DNA of 64,000 bases from Pseudooceanicola pacificus (lineage in GTDB: Bacteria; Pseudomonadota; Alphaproteobacteria; Rhodobacterales; Rhodobacteraceae): positions 310,001 to 374,000 of the forward strand of contig NZ_WNXQ01000001.1 in NCBI RefSeq assembly GCF_009789075.1. The letters are read 5' to 3'. The position numbers and the translations under genes were made by a program. The notes beneath the pieces were generated by a model. It did no database searches, had not been told where the DNA came from, and saw nothing but the letters and a program-made list of their open reading frames with translations. This document shows, one piece after another, positions 51,588-61,691 of this stretch; position 1 is the first letter of the stretch, and each line of letters starts with the position of its first letter.

Positions 51588-52544
51588 ATGAGCGCACCCC
51601 TCCCCCCTCTCACCCTTTACCTCGCCGCGCCGCGCGGGTTCTGCGCCGGCGTCGACCGGGCGATCAAGATTGTCGAGATGGCGATCGAGAAATGGGGCGC
51701 GCCGGTCTATGTCCGCCACGAGATCGTGCACAACAAATATGTCGTCGACAGCCTGCGGGCGCTCGGCGCCGTGTTTGTCGAAGAGCTCGACGACTGCCCG
51801 GCCGACCGCCCCGTGGTGTTTTCGGCCCACGGCGTGCCCAAGGCCGTCCCGGCCGAGGCCGCCCGCCGCGAAATGGTCTGGGTCGACGCGACCTGCCCGC
51901 TGGTGTCCAAGGTGCATATCGAGGCCGAACGCCATCACCAGAGCGGCCTGCAGATCATCATGATCGGCCATGCCGGCCACCCGGAAACCATCGGCACGAT
52001 GGGCCAGCTCCCCGAGGGCGAGGTGCTGCTGGTCGAGACCGAGGCCGATGTGCCCGGCTTGCAGGTGCGCGATCCCGCCCGGCTTGCCTTTGTCACCCAG
52101 ACCACCCTGTCGGTCGATGACACGGCGGGCATCGTGGCGGCCCTGCAGGCGCGTTTTCCCCAGATCGTCGGCCCGCACAAGGAAGACATCTGCTACGCCA
52201 CCACCAACCGGCAGGAATCGGTCAAGGCGATGGCCCCGCATATCGACGCGATGCTGGTGGTCGGCGCGCCGAATTCCTCGAACTCGCGCCGCCTGGTCGA
52301 GGTCGGCGAACGCGCCGGCTGCCCCTATGCGCAGCTGGTCCAGCGCGCGACGGATATCGACTGGCGCGCGCTGGACGGCGCCCGGGCCATCGGCGTGACG
52401 GCGGGCGCCTCGGCCCCCGAGGTGCTGGTGGACGAGGTTGTCGCCGCCATCGGGGCACGTTTCGACGTGACCCCCCGGCTGGTCGAAACCGCCAAGGAAA
52501 ACGTCGAATTCAAGGTGCCCCGCATCCTGCGCGTGCCCGCCTGA
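51588..52544 (+). CDS. ispH: 4-hydroxy-3-methylbut-2-enyl diphosphate reductase
   Basis: Last step of the MEP isoprenoid pathway (HMBPP to IPP and DMAPP). The 318-residue protein has the three cluster Cys residues in [25 protein letters not shown] and [11 protein letters not shown]. The catalytic Glu region ([18 protein letters not shown]) and final [12 protein letters not shown] are present. ATG 51588 is preferred over 51552 because it starts near the conserved strand and has GGAAG upstream. Confidence 0.95.
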   Translation: MSAPLPPLTLYLAAPRGFCAGVDRAIKIVEMAIEKWGAPVYVRHEIVHNKYVVDSLRALGAVFVEELDDCPADRPVVFSAHGVPKAVPAEAARREMVWVDATCPLVSKVHIEAERHHQSGLQIIMIGHAGHPETIGTMGQLPEGEVLLVETEADVPGLQVRDPARLAFVTQTTLSVDDTAGIVAALQARFPQIVGPHKEDICYATTNRQESVKAMAPHIDAMLVVGAPNSSNSRRLVEVGERAGCPYAQLVQRATDIDWRALDGARAIGVTAGASAPEVLVDEVVAAIGARFDVTPRLVETAKENVEFKVPRILRVPA

Positions 52545-52590
52545 TCGCCGATCCGGGGAGGCCCGCGCGCGGGCCGGTTGCAAGGGACAG

Positions 52591-53187
52591 ATGATGGCAG
52601 ATCGCGAAACCCTGGATGTCTATGCGCAGCGGACGGCGGAATATGCCGCGCGGTCGGGTTCAGCCAAGGAGAAGAAGCAGCTCGACCGGTTCCTCGACGC
52701 CCTGCCGCAGGGCGCGCGGGTGCTGGACCTGGGCTGTGGCCCCGGCGACAGCTCGGCGCGCATGGCCGAACGCGGGTTCGACCCCGACCCGGTGGATGCC
52801 TCGCCCGAGATGGTCGCCCATGCGCGCGACACCTGGCACCTGCCCGCCCGGGTCCAGCCCTTTGCCGCGCTGGAATCCGAGGGCGAATATGATGGCGTCT
52901 GGGCCAATTTCAGCCTGCTGCACGCGACCAAGGCGGATTTGCCCGGCCACCTTTCGGCGATCCGCAGGGCGCTGAAGCCGGGCGGCCTGTTCGCCATCGG
53001 GATGAAGACCGGCGAGGGCGAACGGCGCGACAGGCTGGGCCGGTTCTACGCCTATTACAGCCTGGAAGAGCTGCGCGGGCTGCTGGCCTCGGCCGGTTTC
53101 ATCGTGACGGGCGAGCGAACGGGGGGCGGGACCGGGCTTGACGGCACCGGCTTTGCATGGTGTCTGCTGACCGCCCGGGCGGGCTGA
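52591..53187 (+). CDS. Class I SAM-dependent methyltransferase
   Basis: A 198-residue methyltransferase. Motif I is VLDLGCGPGDSS, motif II is DPDPVDASPEM, and ALKPGGLFAIGMKTGEG is motif IV/V. YAYYSLEELRGLLASAGF is a late helix. The target is unknown. It lies between ispH and rnhA on the same strand, 46 bp after ispH. Either ATG at 52591 or 52594 can serve as start. Confidence 0.87.
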   Translation: MMADRETLDVYAQRTAEYAARSGSAKEKKQLDRFLDALPQGARVLDLGCGPGDSSARMAERGFDPDPVDASPEMVAHARDTWHLPARVQPFAALESEGEYDGVWANFSLLHATKADLPGHLSAIRRALKPGGLFAIGMKTGEGERRDRLGRFYAYYSLEELRGLLASAGFIVTGERTGGGTGLDGTGFAWCLLTARAG

Positions 53188-53223
53188 CCCCGCCCTGCCA
53201 CGCGCAGCAGAGAAGGACCCGAT

Positions 53224-53676
53224 TTGGCCGAATTCTATGCCTATACCGACGGCGCCTGTTCCGGCAATCCCGGCCCCGGGGGCTGGGGTGTCCTGTTGCA
53301 GGCCAAATCCGGCGGCCAGGTCCTGAAGGAACGCGAGCTGTCCGGCGGCGAGCCCGAGACGACCAACAACCGGATGGAGCTGATGGCCGCGATCAGCGCG
53401 CTGGAAACCCTGGGCCGCGCCACCGACATCACCATCATCACCGACAGCCAGTATGTGAAGAACGGCGTCACCGGCTGGATCCACGGCTGGAAGCGCAACG
53501 GCTGGAAGACCTCGGCCAAGAAGCCGGTCAAGAACGCCGAGCTGTGGCAGCGGCTGGACGCGGCGCAGGCGCGGCACGCGGTGACCTGGGAATGGGTCAA
53601 GGGCCACGCCGGCCATCCCGAGAACGAGCGCGCCGACGAACTGGCCCGCGCCGGCATGGCGCCGTTCAAGGGCTGA
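53224..53676 (+). CDS. rnhA: Ribonuclease HI
   Basis: Degrades RNA in RNA-DNA hybrids. The 150-residue enzyme has the catalytic carboxylates in [16 protein letters not shown] (Asp), NNRMELMAA (Glu), [10 protein letters not shown] (Asp) and NERADELAR (Asp), with the His loop in [11 protein letters not shown]. It starts with TTG 53224, with AGAAGGA seven bases upstream; no in-frame ATG fits the conserved N-terminus. Confidence 0.96.
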   Translation: MAEFYAYTDGACSGNPGPGGWGVLLQAKSGGQVLKERELSGGEPETTNNRMELMAAISALETLGRATDITIITDSQYVKNGVTGWIHGWKRNGWKTSAKKPVKNAELWQRLDAAQARHAVTWEWVKGHAGHPENERADELARAGMAPFKG

Positions 53677-53828
53677 GTCCGAACCTTTCAGGGCCTGGCC
53701 CCGCCCGCGCTTTTCGCCAGCCCCGCCAGAGCCTGCGCTTTCCATCCACCCGCCCCGCCAGTACTGTCGGCACGGGGAGAGAACCGCCGGCGGCCCGCCC
53801 GCATGGCACAGTCAAAGGAGCCCGCGCG

Positions 53829-54068
53829 ATGCAACGCCTGCACCTCGTATTCGGCGGCGAACTCGTCGATCCGTCCAAGAACGTGTTCAAGGACGTCTCT
53901 GACCTCCACATCGTCGGGATGTTTCCCGATTACGCCACGGCCTATGACGCCTGGAAATCCGAAGCGCAGCGCACGGTGGACAACGCCCATATGCGCTACT
54001 TCATCGCCCATATTCACCGGCTGCGGGACGAGGAACGCCCCGCCTCGCCCACCGAGGAGCTTGGCTGA
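53829..54068 (+). CDS. DUF4170 small protein
   Basis: A 79-residue protein with the DUF4170 pattern: LHLVFGGELVDP, HIVGMFPDYATAYDAWKSEA and RYFIAHIHRL. Function unknown. In alphaproteobacteria it is regularly found just before waaA and lpxK as here (gap 6 bp), so a link to lipid A-core synthesis is possible. A 152-bp gap without a visible gene separates it from rnhA. Confidence 0.88.
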   Translation: MQRLHLVFGGELVDPSKNVFKDVSDLHIVGMFPDYATAYDAWKSEAQRTVDNAHMRYFIAHIHRLRDEERPASPTEELG

Positions 54069-54074
54069 TCCATC

Positions 54075-55295
54075 ATGGCGCGATCGGTCAGCCTTGCGGC
54101 CTACCTGGCCCTGGCCCGGCGCGCGCCACCGTCGGACTGGCGCGCCCCCGAAGGGCTGCGCCCGCCCGGCACGCTGATCTGGGGCCACGCGGCCGAGGCC
54201 TCGCGCATCACGGCGCTGGTGCATGTGGCCGAGCGTCTGTCGGGTCTGCGCGGCGAGGTCCGCCTGCTGCTGACCCTGGGCGAGGGCGTGCGCCGCCCCG
54301 AGCGCCTGGGCCCCGGCGTGATCCTGGCCGACCTGCCGCCCGAGAACATGACAGCCGCCGAGGCCTTCATGGCGCATTGGGCCCCGGATGTCGGGCTCTG
54401 GACCAGCGGCCACCTGCGCCCGGCCCTGCTGACCTGCGCCGGGCGGCACGGCCTGCCGATGTTCCTGGTCGGCGCGACCGAAGAGGCTTTCGAGGATGCC
54501 CGCTGGCGCTGGCTGCCCGACATGGGCCGTGCCCTGCTGGGGCAGTTCGACCGGATATTCGCCCATTCCGCCAATGCCGCCCGGCGGCTGCAGCGCCTTG
54601 GCGCCCTGCCCGCCCGGATCGAGGTGACCGGCCCGCTGCAGGAGGGCGGCGTCGCCCTGCCCTGCGACGAGGCCCTGCGCGCCGAAATCGCGACCACCCT
54701 CGCCGGGCGCCCGGTCTGGCTGGCCGCGATGGTGCGCCTGCCCGAACTTCCCACCGTGATCGAGGCGCACCGCCTGGCCGCCCGCGCCGCGCACCGGCTG
54801 CTGCTGATCCTGGTGCCCGATGACGAGGACGACGGCCCCGAGTTCGCCCGCATCTGCGAGGCGGAAAGCTGGACCACCGCGATCTGGTCCAACGGCGACA
54901 TGCCGCAGGAGAACACGCAGATCCTGCTGGCCGACACCCGGGGCGAGATGGGGCTGTGGTATCGCCTTGCGCCGGTGACCTTCATGGCCAGTTCGCTGCA
55001 ACCCGGCTTTGGCGGCTCCGACCCGTTCGAACCCGCGGGGCTGGGCTCTGCCGTGCTCTACGGTCCGCATTCCGGGCGGTTCCTGCCGGCCTACAAGCGG
55101 TTCGCGGCGGCGGGGGCGGCGCGGATCGTGCGCGATGCCGACACGCTCTCGGCGGCGGTGAACCGGCTGACCGCGCCGGACCATGCCGCCGCGATGGCCT
55201 GCGCCGCCTGGACCGTCGCGACCGAGGGCGCCGAGGTCACCGACCGCCTGCTGGAGCTGGTGCAGGACGAGCTGGACCGGAGGACCGGACATTGA
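54075..55295 (+). CDS. waaA: 3-deoxy-D-manno-octulosonic acid (Kdo) transferase
   Basis: Adds Kdo to lipid A precursor at the inner membrane. The 406-residue GT-B protein has [15 protein letters not shown] (acceptor side), [39 protein letters not shown], and the donor-site region [17 protein letters not shown] followed by [15 protein letters not shown]. It is somewhat diverged from E. coli WaaA but matches the Rhodobacteraceae form. lpxK follows closely. Confidence 0.9.
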   Translation: MARSVSLAAYLALARRAPPSDWRAPEGLRPPGTLIWGHAAEASRITALVHVAERLSGLRGEVRLLLTLGEGVRRPERLGPGVILADLPPENMTAAEAFMAHWAPDVGLWTSGHLRPALLTCAGRHGLPMFLVGATEEAFEDARWRWLPDMGRALLGQFDRIFAHSANAARRLQRLGALPARIEVTGPLQEGGVALPCDEALRAEIATTLAGRPVWLAAMVRLPELPTVIEAHRLAARAAHRLLLILVPDDEDDGPEFARICEAESWTTAIWSNGDMPQENTQILLADTRGEMGLWYRLAPVTFMASSLQPGFGGSDPFEPAGLGSAVLYGPHSGRFLPAYKRFAAAGAARIVRDADTLSAAVNRLTAPDHAAAMACAAWTVATEGAEVTDRLLELVQDELDRRTGH

Positions 55296-55329
55296 CGCCG
55301 CGCCGCCCCGCCGCCCGGGGGTGGTGCTG

Positions 55330-56325
55330 ATGCGCACCCCCGACTTCTGGTCCCGCCCGCCCGACAGCCCGGGCACCGCCGCCCGGCTGCTGGCCCCGCT
55401 GGGTGCGCTCTATGCCCGGGCCACCGCACGGCGCGTGGCGCGGGGCGCGGGCGCGCAGGCCGGCGTGCCGGTGATCTGCATCGGCAACCTGAACGCGGGC
55501 GGTACCGGCAAGACCCCCACGGTGATCGAGCTGATGATGCGCCTCGCCGCCCGGGGCGTGGCGGCGCATGTGGTGACACGGGGCCACGGCGGCACGCTCG
55601 ACGGGCCGGTCAGGGTCGACGAGCGGCAGCACCGCGCGGATCAGACCGGGGACGAACCGCTGCTGCTGGCCGCCTTCGGCCCGGTCTGGGTGGCCCGCGA
55701 CCGGGTGGCGGGGGCACGGGCCGCCGTCGCAGCCGGGGCACAGGCGATCCTGCTGGACGACGGGTTCCAGGATCCCGCGCTGGCCAAGGATCTGTCGCTG
55801 GTGGTGGTCGATGCGGGCGTCGGCTTCGGCAACGGGCGCTGCATCCCCGCCGGCCCCCTGCGCGAGCCGGTTGCCGCCGGGCTGGCCCGGGCCGATCTGC
55901 TGCTGTCGATCGGGGCCGAACCCGCGCAGCTCGCCTTTGGGTCCCGCTGGGGCCATGCCGTTGGTGTGCCCCGCCTGACCGGGCACCTCGCCCCGCTGCA
56001 GACCGGGATGGACTGGAACGGGCTGTGGGCGCTGGCCTTTGCCGGGATCGGGCATCCGGCCAAGTTCTTTGCCACCTTGCGCGGGCTGGGCGCCGAGCTG
56101 GCCGAGACACGCGCCCTGTCCGATCACCAGCCGCTGACACCCGCGCTGATGGCGCGGCTGGAACGCGATGCCGCTGCCGCCCATGCGCAGCTTGTGACCA
56201 CGGAAAAGGACGCCGTGCGCCTGCCCGCCGCCTTCCGGCAGAAGGTCATCACCCTGCCGGTGCGGCTGGCGCTGGACGATCCCGCCCCGCTGGACGCCGC
56301 GCTGGACCGCCTGTTCCCGACATGA
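55330..56325 (+). CDS. lpxK: Tetraacyldisaccharide 4'-kinase
   Basis: Phosphorylates the lipid A precursor disaccharide. The 331-residue protein has an N-terminal membrane-associated stretch, the P-loop [32 protein letters not shown], the [19 protein letters not shown] catalytic region and [13 protein letters not shown] 55330 is used; a GTG at 55324 is possible. It is the last gene of the DUF4170-waaA-lpxK unit. Confidence 0.94.
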   Translation: MRTPDFWSRPPDSPGTAARLLAPLGALYARATARRVARGAGAQAGVPVICIGNLNAGGTGKTPTVIELMMRLAARGVAAHVVTRGHGGTLDGPVRVDERQHRADQTGDEPLLLAAFGPVWVARDRVAGARAAVAAGAQAILLDDGFQDPALAKDLSLVVVDAGVGFGNGRCIPAGPLREPVAAGLARADLLLSIGAEPAQLAFGSRWGHAVGVPRLTGHLAPLQTGMDWNGLWALAFAGIGHPAKFFATLRGLGAELAETRALSDHQPLTPALMARLERDAAAAHAQLVTTEKDAVRLPAAFRQKVITLPVRLALDDPAPLDAALDRLFPT

Positions 56326-56328
56326 CGA

Positions 56329-56346
56329 CGGGGCCCGAAGGCCCCG
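56329..56346. terminator. Tetraloop hairpin between lpxK and the NCS2 permease gene
   Basis: CGGGGCC-CGAA-GGCCCCG is a perfect seven-pair stem, located four bases after the lpxK stop and before the convergent permease stop. No T-run exists; it may end transcripts from both sides. Confidence 0.5.
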
Positions 56347-56370
56347 CCGCTTGACCGCCCAAGGGCGCGT

Positions 56371-57726
56371 TCAGTCCAGGTTTTCGGGCAGCGCCAGGTT
56401 CAGGATGATCGACAGCCCCGCCGCGGGCAGCAGGCCCGAGGTCAGCAGGATCTGCAGCGTGCGCGGCAGGTGCTGCAGGGCCGAAGGCTCCAGCTGCAGG
56501 CCGAACCCGACCGAGAGCGACACCGCCAGGATCACCATGTTGCGGCGGTTCCAGGTGACCTCGGACAGCATGTTGATGCCCGCCGCCGCGACCATGCCGA
56601 ACATGACGATCACGCCGCCGCCCAGCACGTTGATCGGCACGGTCGAGACCAGCGCGCCGAACTTGGGCACCAGACCGCAGAGGATCAGGAAGACGCCGCC
56701 GATGGTGACGACATGGCGGCTCATCACCCCGGTCATCGAGATCAGGCCCACGTTCTGGCTGAACGAGGTGTTGGGCAGCCCGCCGAACAGACCGGCGATG
56801 GCGGTGCCAAGGCCGTCGGCAAAGGTCGCGCCCGAGATCTCCTTGTCCGTCGCCTCGCGGTCGGCGCCGCCCTTGGTGATGCCCGATACGTCGCCCACCG
56901 TCTCGATGGCCGAGATCACGGCCATGAAGCACATGCCGACGATGATCGCGCCGTTGAACTCGAACCCCCATTTGAACGGCATCGGCAGGTCGAAGAAGGC
57001 CGCCCGGCCCACGTTGCCAAAGCTCACCTGCCCCATGACCAGCGCGACGAGATAGCCCGCGACCAGCCCGATCAGCACCGCCGAAACCGACAGCAGCCCC
57101 TTGGCGTAGAAGCTGAGGACCAGCGAGACCACGATCACCACCAGCGCCGGCAGCCATTTCGAGAAGGTGCCGAATTCCGGCGTGCCGATCAGGGGCACGC
57201 CGCCCGCGGCATACTGAATCCCGACCTTGAGCAGCGCGAGGCCGATCATCAGCACGATCAGCCCGGTCACCAGCGGCGGCAGGGCAAAGCGGATGCGCCC
57301 GATCACCGTGCCGAGGCAGAAGTGGAAGATGCCGCCGATCACGATGCCGGTCATCAGCCCGGCCATGCCCGCGGTGCCCTGGCCCGCGACCGCCGGGATC
57401 ATCACCGGCAGGAAGGCGAAGGAGGTGCCCTGCACGATGGGCAGGCGCGCGCCCACCGGACCGAAGCCGATGGTCTGGAACAGCGTCGCGACCCCGGCGA
57501 AGAGCATCGCCATCTGGATCATGTAGGTCATGTCGGGGAAGCCGAGTGCCCCCTGGTCGGACCCGAAGCCGAACCCTGCGGCCCCCGCGACGATGATCGC
57601 CGGGGTCACGTTGGATGCGAACATCGCCAGCACGTGCTGAATGCCGAGGGGAACCGCATCGACGAGCGGCGGCGTATAGTTCGGGTCGCGGAGCTGTGCC
57701 GGAGTCCCGAGGGCGGAATCTGCCAT
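56371..57726 (-). CDS. NCS2-family nucleobase permease (xanthine/urate type)
   Basis: A 451-residue inner-membrane transporter with 12-14 helices. Family marks are VPLGIQHVLAMFASNVTPAI near the start, the helix-3 stretch GFGPVGARLPIVQGTSF, and SQNVGLISMTGVMSRHV with the signature NxGxxxxT-like region. It is the last gene of the ureide operon, so import of urate, xanthine or a related purine is inferred. ATG 57726 follows GGAAGATAAC. Confidence 0.9.
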   Translation of the reverse strand: MADSALGTPAQLRDPNYTPPLVDAVPLGIQHVLAMFASNVTPAIIVAGAAGFGFGSDQGALGFPDMTYMIQMAMLFAGVATLFQTIGFGPVGARLPIVQGTSFAFLPVMIPAVAGQGTAGMAGLMTGIVIGGIFHFCLGTVIGRIRFALPPLVTGLIVLMIGLALLKVGIQYAAGGVPLIGTPEFGTFSKWLPALVVIVVSLVLSFYAKGLLSVSAVLIGLVAGYLVALVMGQVSFGNVGRAAFFDLPMPFKWGFEFNGAIIVGMCFMAVISAIETVGDVSGITKGGADREATDKEISGATFADGLGTAIAGLFGGLPNTSFSQNVGLISMTGVMSRHVVTIGGVFLILCGLVPKFGALVSTVPINVLGGGVIVMFGMVAAAGINMLSEVTWNRRNMVILAVSLSVGFGLQLEPSALQHLPRTLQILLTSGLLPAAGLSIILNLALPENLD

Positions 57727-57780
57727 GTTATCTTCCCAAATCCGTGTCAGAGGCATGCCCGCCTCTGCCGGGCGGGTCGG

Positions 57781-58275
57781 TCAGGAGGTTACCACGACCG
57801 GTTCGCTCAGGAAGAACTCTTCGAGGTTGGGGGTATCGCCAATACGGTCGATCACCGCGAAAATCGCCGGCTCTGCCAAAGGTGTAAGCACCCCGTGCCA
57901 GGTATTCCTCAGCAGATTGACCCCCTGCCCGGGCGAGGGCAGGAAGGCGAGCGGTTCGCCGGGCCGTCCGCCCGCATCCGGGGCCACGATCACCAGCCAG
58001 GCCAGGTCCATCATCGGGACAAAGGCCTGCGACCCCTCGGGGTGCCGTTCCAGCATGCCGCAGGCATAGGGCAGCGCGCGCGAGGTGGCGCGGAAGATGC
58101 TGATGCCCGCGCGCCCGCCGGGGCCGAAATCCATCCGTGCCCGGTCGTGAAAACGGTCGCAGAGCCCCTCGTTGATCACCTTGTCGGGTTGACCGGAGGC
58201 CTCCAGCACATCGCCGAACGGGGCGAAGGCGGCCGCGCTCAGCGGCCGGGCCCTGATCGTGAGGGCAGCGCTCAT
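57781..58275 (-). CDS. allA: Ureidoglycolate lyase
   Basis: Converts ureidoglycolate to glyoxylate and urea, the last ureide step. The 164-residue cupin-like protein has AFAPFGDVLEASG, ISIFRATSRALPY, LERHPEGSQAFVPM (metal/substrate side) and NTWHGVLTPL. Its start overlaps the allantoicase stop by ATGA. Confidence 0.92.
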   Translation of the reverse strand: MSAALTIRARPLSAAAFAPFGDVLEASGQPDKVINEGLCDRFHDRARMDFGPGGRAGISIFRATSRALPYACGMLERHPEGSQAFVPMMDLAWLVIVAPDAGGRPGEPLAFLPSPGQGVNLLRNTWHGVLTPLAEPAIFAVIDRIGDTPNLEEFFLSEPVVVTS

Positions 58276-59300
58276 CCGCGCCAGACCGGCCGTCCGAACA
58301 GCCGCAGGCGCGAGACGCCTCCATCTGGGTGGATGTTGAACCGGACATGGGTCACCGGCCCCAGGTCGGCCACCTGCTCGCGGAATTCGTGGATCGTGTC
58401 GCCCTGCAGCTTCTGCCGGGGCATCAGTTGGTCCCAGAACATCGACGAGGTGACCAGCGCATCGGTCAGCCCGTCGCCGAATTCGGTCAGATCGGCGGCC
58501 TGCAGGGTGCAGCTGTCGGGATAGTTGCCCTTGAACAGGTGGGTGTCGATCTCGATCCGGTCGATCGAGCCCCGCGCGCCAAGCGCCAGCACCAGCCAGT
58601 CATAACCCGGTTCGCGGCGGCGGCGGGTTTCCCAGCCATCGGCCATGTTCTTGCCCCGGCCCGGCGCCAGCAGGCGGCGGAAGTCGCCGTAATGCGCATC
58701 GGAAAAGGCCAGCACCCGCCCGCCGTTCAGGGCCGCGGCCAGGTCGATCTCGTCCTTGCCCTCGTTGGAGGGGTCAAGCTCGGGCACGCCATAGGCGCGG
58801 AACCGGGCGACGCCGCCATCGGGGTAGATATGGATGCGCAGATGCGTCCAGAGCTCGTAGCTCTCGCAGCGGAAATAGTGATGCGCCGAGGGGCCGAGCG
58901 GCTGATTGCGCAGAATCTCGACCCAGCGGGTGCTGTCGTCGGGCTCGCCATCGGTCAGGGTGCAGGCCTCGACCCGCACGGCGGGGGCGTAGTTGCCGGT
59001 GAAATGCGAGGTGTCGACGTCGAACCCCAGCAGCCGGCCCGGGGCGGCCAGGCGGATGGTGGCGTGATCATGCCCGCTGCCGCGGCGGCGGCGGGTTTCC
59101 CAGCCGTCCATCCACTTGCCGTTGTCGTCGAACCGGTCGGGATAGAACACCGCTTCGTCATCCTCCAGCATCCGCGTCAGCGGGGCGAAGAATTCGTCGG
59201 TCGCGCTCAGGGCCTTGGCCCCCAGCCCGGCAGAAGCGAGGTTGATACCCGTGCGCACGAACAGCGGCACGTCGGATTCGAGGCGGTCAATCGTGGTCAT
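58272..59300 (-). CDS. alc: Allantoicase
   Basis: Splits allantoate into ureidoglycolate and urea. The 342-residue protein is built of two similar jelly-roll halves, shown by the repeated WETRRRR (KWMDGWETRRRR and NMADGWETRRRR) with FDVDTSHFTGNYAP and IEIDTHLFKGNYPD. RIHIYPDGGVARFRAYG and RFNIHPDGGVSRLRLFG end the halves. Start and stop overlap its neighbours (TGATG and ATGA). Confidence 0.95.
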   Translation of the reverse strand: MTTIDRLESDVPLFVRTGINLASAGLGAKALSATDEFFAPLTRMLEDDEAVFYPDRFDDNGKWMDGWETRRRRGSGHDHATIRLAAPGRLLGFDVDTSHFTGNYAPAVRVEACTLTDGEPDDSTRWVEILRNQPLGPSAHHYFRCESYELWTHLRIHIYPDGGVARFRAYGVPELDPSNEGKDEIDLAAALNGGRVLAFSDAHYGDFRRLLAPGRGKNMADGWETRRRREPGYDWLVLALGARGSIDRIEIDTHLFKGNYPDSCTLQAADLTEFGDGLTDALVTSSMFWDQLMPRQKLQGDTIHEFREQVADLGPVTHVRFNIHPDGGVSRLRLFGRPVWRG

Positions 59301-60724
59301 CAGTCGTCCGGTAAAAGGGCCGCCAGACGATGATACGCGATGCGTTCGACCTGTCGGCAGGCCTCGTTGAATTCGGTGGTGGTGTCCTGATCAATGCGGC
59401 GTTCGAATGCCGCCAGGATCGACGGCTTAGTATTCTCCCTGACCGCAATGATAAAGGGAAATCCGTGTTTCGCGACATATCGGGTGTTCATTTCGGTGAA
59501 CGCCGCGCGTTCCGCGTCGGTCAGCGCGTCCAGCCCGGCCGAGGCCTGTTCGGCCGTGCTCTCTGCCGTCAGGCGTCTGGCCGCCGCCAGCTTGCCGGCC
59601 AGGTCGGGATGGGCCCTGAGCACGCCCATGCGTTCGTCATCCGATGCCGTGCGGAAGCAGCGCGCCAGCGCGCTCCACAGCCCCTTGGCGCGGTCATGGG
59701 CCGGGCCCAGCTCCAGCCCGAATGCGCGCTCGGCGATCCAGGGGGAATGTTCGTAGATGCCGCCGAAGGCATTGACGAAGGCCTCCCGGTCCATCCGCGA
59801 GGGCACGAGGTCCGGCGTCACCGGCGGATGCACCGCGGCCCAGTGGCGGGCGATGTCGATGCGGCGCGGGAACCAGACGCCCTCGTGCGAGGCGGCGTAG
59901 TCCATGAACCGCTTCAGCGCCATCACGCGCCCGGGCCGCCCGACAAGACGGCAGTGCAGACCGACCGACATCATCTTGGCGGCGCCCGCCTGCCCCTCGG
60001 CATAGAGCGCGTCGAAACTGTCCTTGAGATGGGTGAAATATTCCTCGGGACCGCCGAAACCGGCTGCGACGGCAAAGCGCATGTCGTTGGAGTCCATCGT
60101 GTAGGGAATCACCAGCTGATGCCGCGCGCCCACGGGCAGCCAGTGCGGCAGGTCGTCGTCGATGGAATCGCTGACCCAGTCGAAACAGCCGGCCTCGGCC
60201 GCCAGCCGCACGGTGTTCATCGAACAGCGCCCGGTGTACCAGCCCGTGGGGGGCGTTCCGACGAGTTCGGTGTGCAGGCGGATCGCCTCGGCCATGTCGC
60301 GGGCCTCGTGCGCCTCGGGGGCGTCCTTGTACTCGATCCACTTCAGCCCGTGGCTGGCGATCTCCCAATCCGCCTCCTGCATCGCCCAGACCTGTTCGGG
60401 CGAACGGGCCATCGCGGTGGTCACGCCGTAGACGGTCAGCGGAATGCCCGCGCCGGTGAACAGCCGGTGCAGGCGCCAGAAACCGGCACGCGCGCCGTAT
60501 TCGTAGTTCGATTCCATGTTCCAGTGCCGCGCACCCGGCCAGGGGGCGGCGCCGATGATCTCGGACAGGAACCCCTCGGAGGCCGCATCGCCGTGCAGGA
60601 TGTTGTTCTCGCCGCCTTCCTCGTAGTTCAGCACGAAACTGATCGCGATCTTCGCGCCGCCCGGCCATTTCGCGTCGGGCGGGGTGGGGCCGTGGCCGAT
60701 CAGGTTGCGCGGGTAGCGGTGCAT
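59300..60724 (-). CDS. puuE: Allantoinase (PuuE) fused to OHCU decarboxylase (UraD)
   Basis: A 474-residue fusion. Residues ~1-305 are a metal-free polysaccharide-deacetylase-like allantoinase ([50 protein letters not shown]). Residues ~310-474 are UraD ([55 protein letters not shown]). UraD makes S-allantoin from OHCU and PuuE opens allantoin to allantoate, so consecutive steps are joined in one chain. ATG 60724 follows GGAGAG. It heads the leftward operon. Confidence 0.95.
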   Translation of the reverse strand: MHRYPRNLIGHGPTPPDAKWPGGAKIAISFVLNYEEGGENNILHGDAASEGFLSEIIGAAPWPGARHWNMESNYEYGARAGFWRLHRLFTGAGIPLTVYGVTTAMARSPEQVWAMQEADWEIASHGLKWIEYKDAPEAHEARDMAEAIRLHTELVGTPPTGWYTGRCSMNTVRLAAEAGCFDWVSDSIDDDLPHWLPVGARHQLVIPYTMDSNDMRFAVAAGFGGPEEYFTHLKDSFDALYAEGQAGAAKMMSVGLHCRLVGRPGRVMALKRFMDYAASHEGVWFPRRIDIARHWAAVHPPVTPDLVPSRMDREAFVNAFGGIYEHSPWIAERAFGLELGPAHDRAKGLWSALARCFRTASDDERMGVLRAHPDLAGKLAAARRLTAESTAEQASAGLDALTDAERAAFTEMNTRYVAKHGFPFIIAVRENTKPSILAAFERRIDQDTTTEFNEACRQVERIAYHRLAALLPDD

Positions 60725-60800
60725 GTGCTTCTCTCCGTCAGGCGTCGCACCGGCAATGAAGCCCAAGCGGACGCAGGGTTGCAAGCGGATCGGAGCAGGA

Positions 60801-61160
60801 ATGGCCAAAGGCTACCTCACCACCCACGTGCTTGACACGGCAAGCGGCAAACCCGCCGCCGGGCTGGCGGTCGTGCTCTATGCGCTGGAGGGCGGCGCGC
60901 GGCGGGAACTGGCGCGGATGACGACCAATGACGACGGCCGCACCGACAGCCCGATCCTGCCCGCCGGGGATTTCGCCACCGGCAGCTACGAGCTGGAATT
61001 CCACGCCGGCGCCTATCTCGACGCCGCCGGCGTCCCGCCCGAGTCGCCGCGCTTCCTGGATGTCATCCCGCTGCGGTTCGGCATCTCGGACCCGGAGTCG
61101 CATTATCACGTGCCGCTGCTGCTCTCGCCCTTCGGCTATTCGACCTACAGGGGCAGCTGA
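60801..61160 (+). CDS. hiuH: 5-hydroxyisourate hydrolase
   Basis: Transthyretin-fold enzyme (119 residues) that converts 5-hydroxyisourate to OHCU, just before UraD. It has [17 protein letters not shown] near the start, DGRTDSP (active-site Arg region), [21 protein letters not shown] in pieces, with the C-terminal YRGS signature. It is divergent from the puuE-uraD operon across 76 bp, a shared control region. GGAGCAGGA precedes ATG 60801. Confidence 0.96.
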   Translation: MAKGYLTTHVLDTASGKPAAGLAVVLYALEGGARRELARMTTNDDGRTDSPILPAGDFATGSYELEFHAGAYLDAAGVPPESPRFLDVIPLRFGISDPESHYHVPLLLSPFGYSTYRGS

Positions 61161-61399
61161 TGATTCTGCATCTCATCGGATCGGTCGTGATCGGCGGCAT
61201 CGTCGGCTTCCTCTCGGAACGCACCGGATTCACCCGCAACGGCATCCTGCCCTCGATCATCATCTGCGTCGGCGGGGCCTTCCTGTTCTATTTCATCCGC
61301 ATCATGTTCGGCTTCCGCTTCGGCGCGCCGGGGGTGGATGCGATCATCTCGTCCATCGGCGCGCTGATCATCGTGCCGACCCATTACCGAAAGAAGTAG
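61160..61399 (+). CDS. Small GlsB/YeaQ-like membrane protein (1)
   Basis: A 79-residue protein with three hydrophobic helices (HLIGSVVIGGIVGFL, SIIICVGGAFLFYFIRIMF, and AIISSIGALIIVP) and glycine zipper-like spacing as in transglycosylase-associated (GlsB/YeaQ) proteins. The start overlaps the hiuH stop (TGATG), so it is coupled to hiuH. Function unknown. Confidence 0.75.
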   Translation: MILHLIGSVVIGGIVGFLSERTGFTRNGILPSIIICVGGAFLFYFIRIMFGFRFGAPGVDAIISSIGALIIVPTHYRKK

Positions 61400-61403
61400 C
61401 GAC

Positions 61404-61637
61404 ATGGGCCTGATCCTGTGGATCCTCATCGGGGCGGCGGCGGGCTGGTTCGCGACCCGCATGCTGGAGGTGCGCACGACCCCCCTGCAGACCGTGCTGA
61501 TCGGCATGGCCGGGGCGCTGGTTGGCGGGCTGATCGTCAAGACGGTGCTGGCGGTGCTGGGCGTGCTGGCCGGGATCATCGGCGCGATCGGCGGCGCGGT
61601 GCTGGTGCTCTGGCTCTGGGATCGCTACGCCCGCTGA
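61404..61637 (+). CDS. Small GlsB/YeaQ-like membrane protein (2)
   Basis: A 77-residue protein with three helices (ILWILIGAAAGWFATRM, VLIGMAGALVGGLIV, and VLGVLAGIIGAIGGAVLVLW). It is Gly/Ala rich, shares the fold pattern of the preceding gene and lies four bases after it. A general envelope stress link is known for the family. It precedes aroC by 54 bp. Confidence 0.72.
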   Translation: MGLILWILIGAAAGWFATRMLEVRTTPLQTVLIGMAGALVGGLIVKTVLAVLGVLAGIIGAIGGAVLVLWLWDRYAR

Positions 61638-61691
61638 TTGCCAGCCCTGCCCCCATGCGCTAGGGAACCCGCGTTCTCTTGGGGGAAGACC

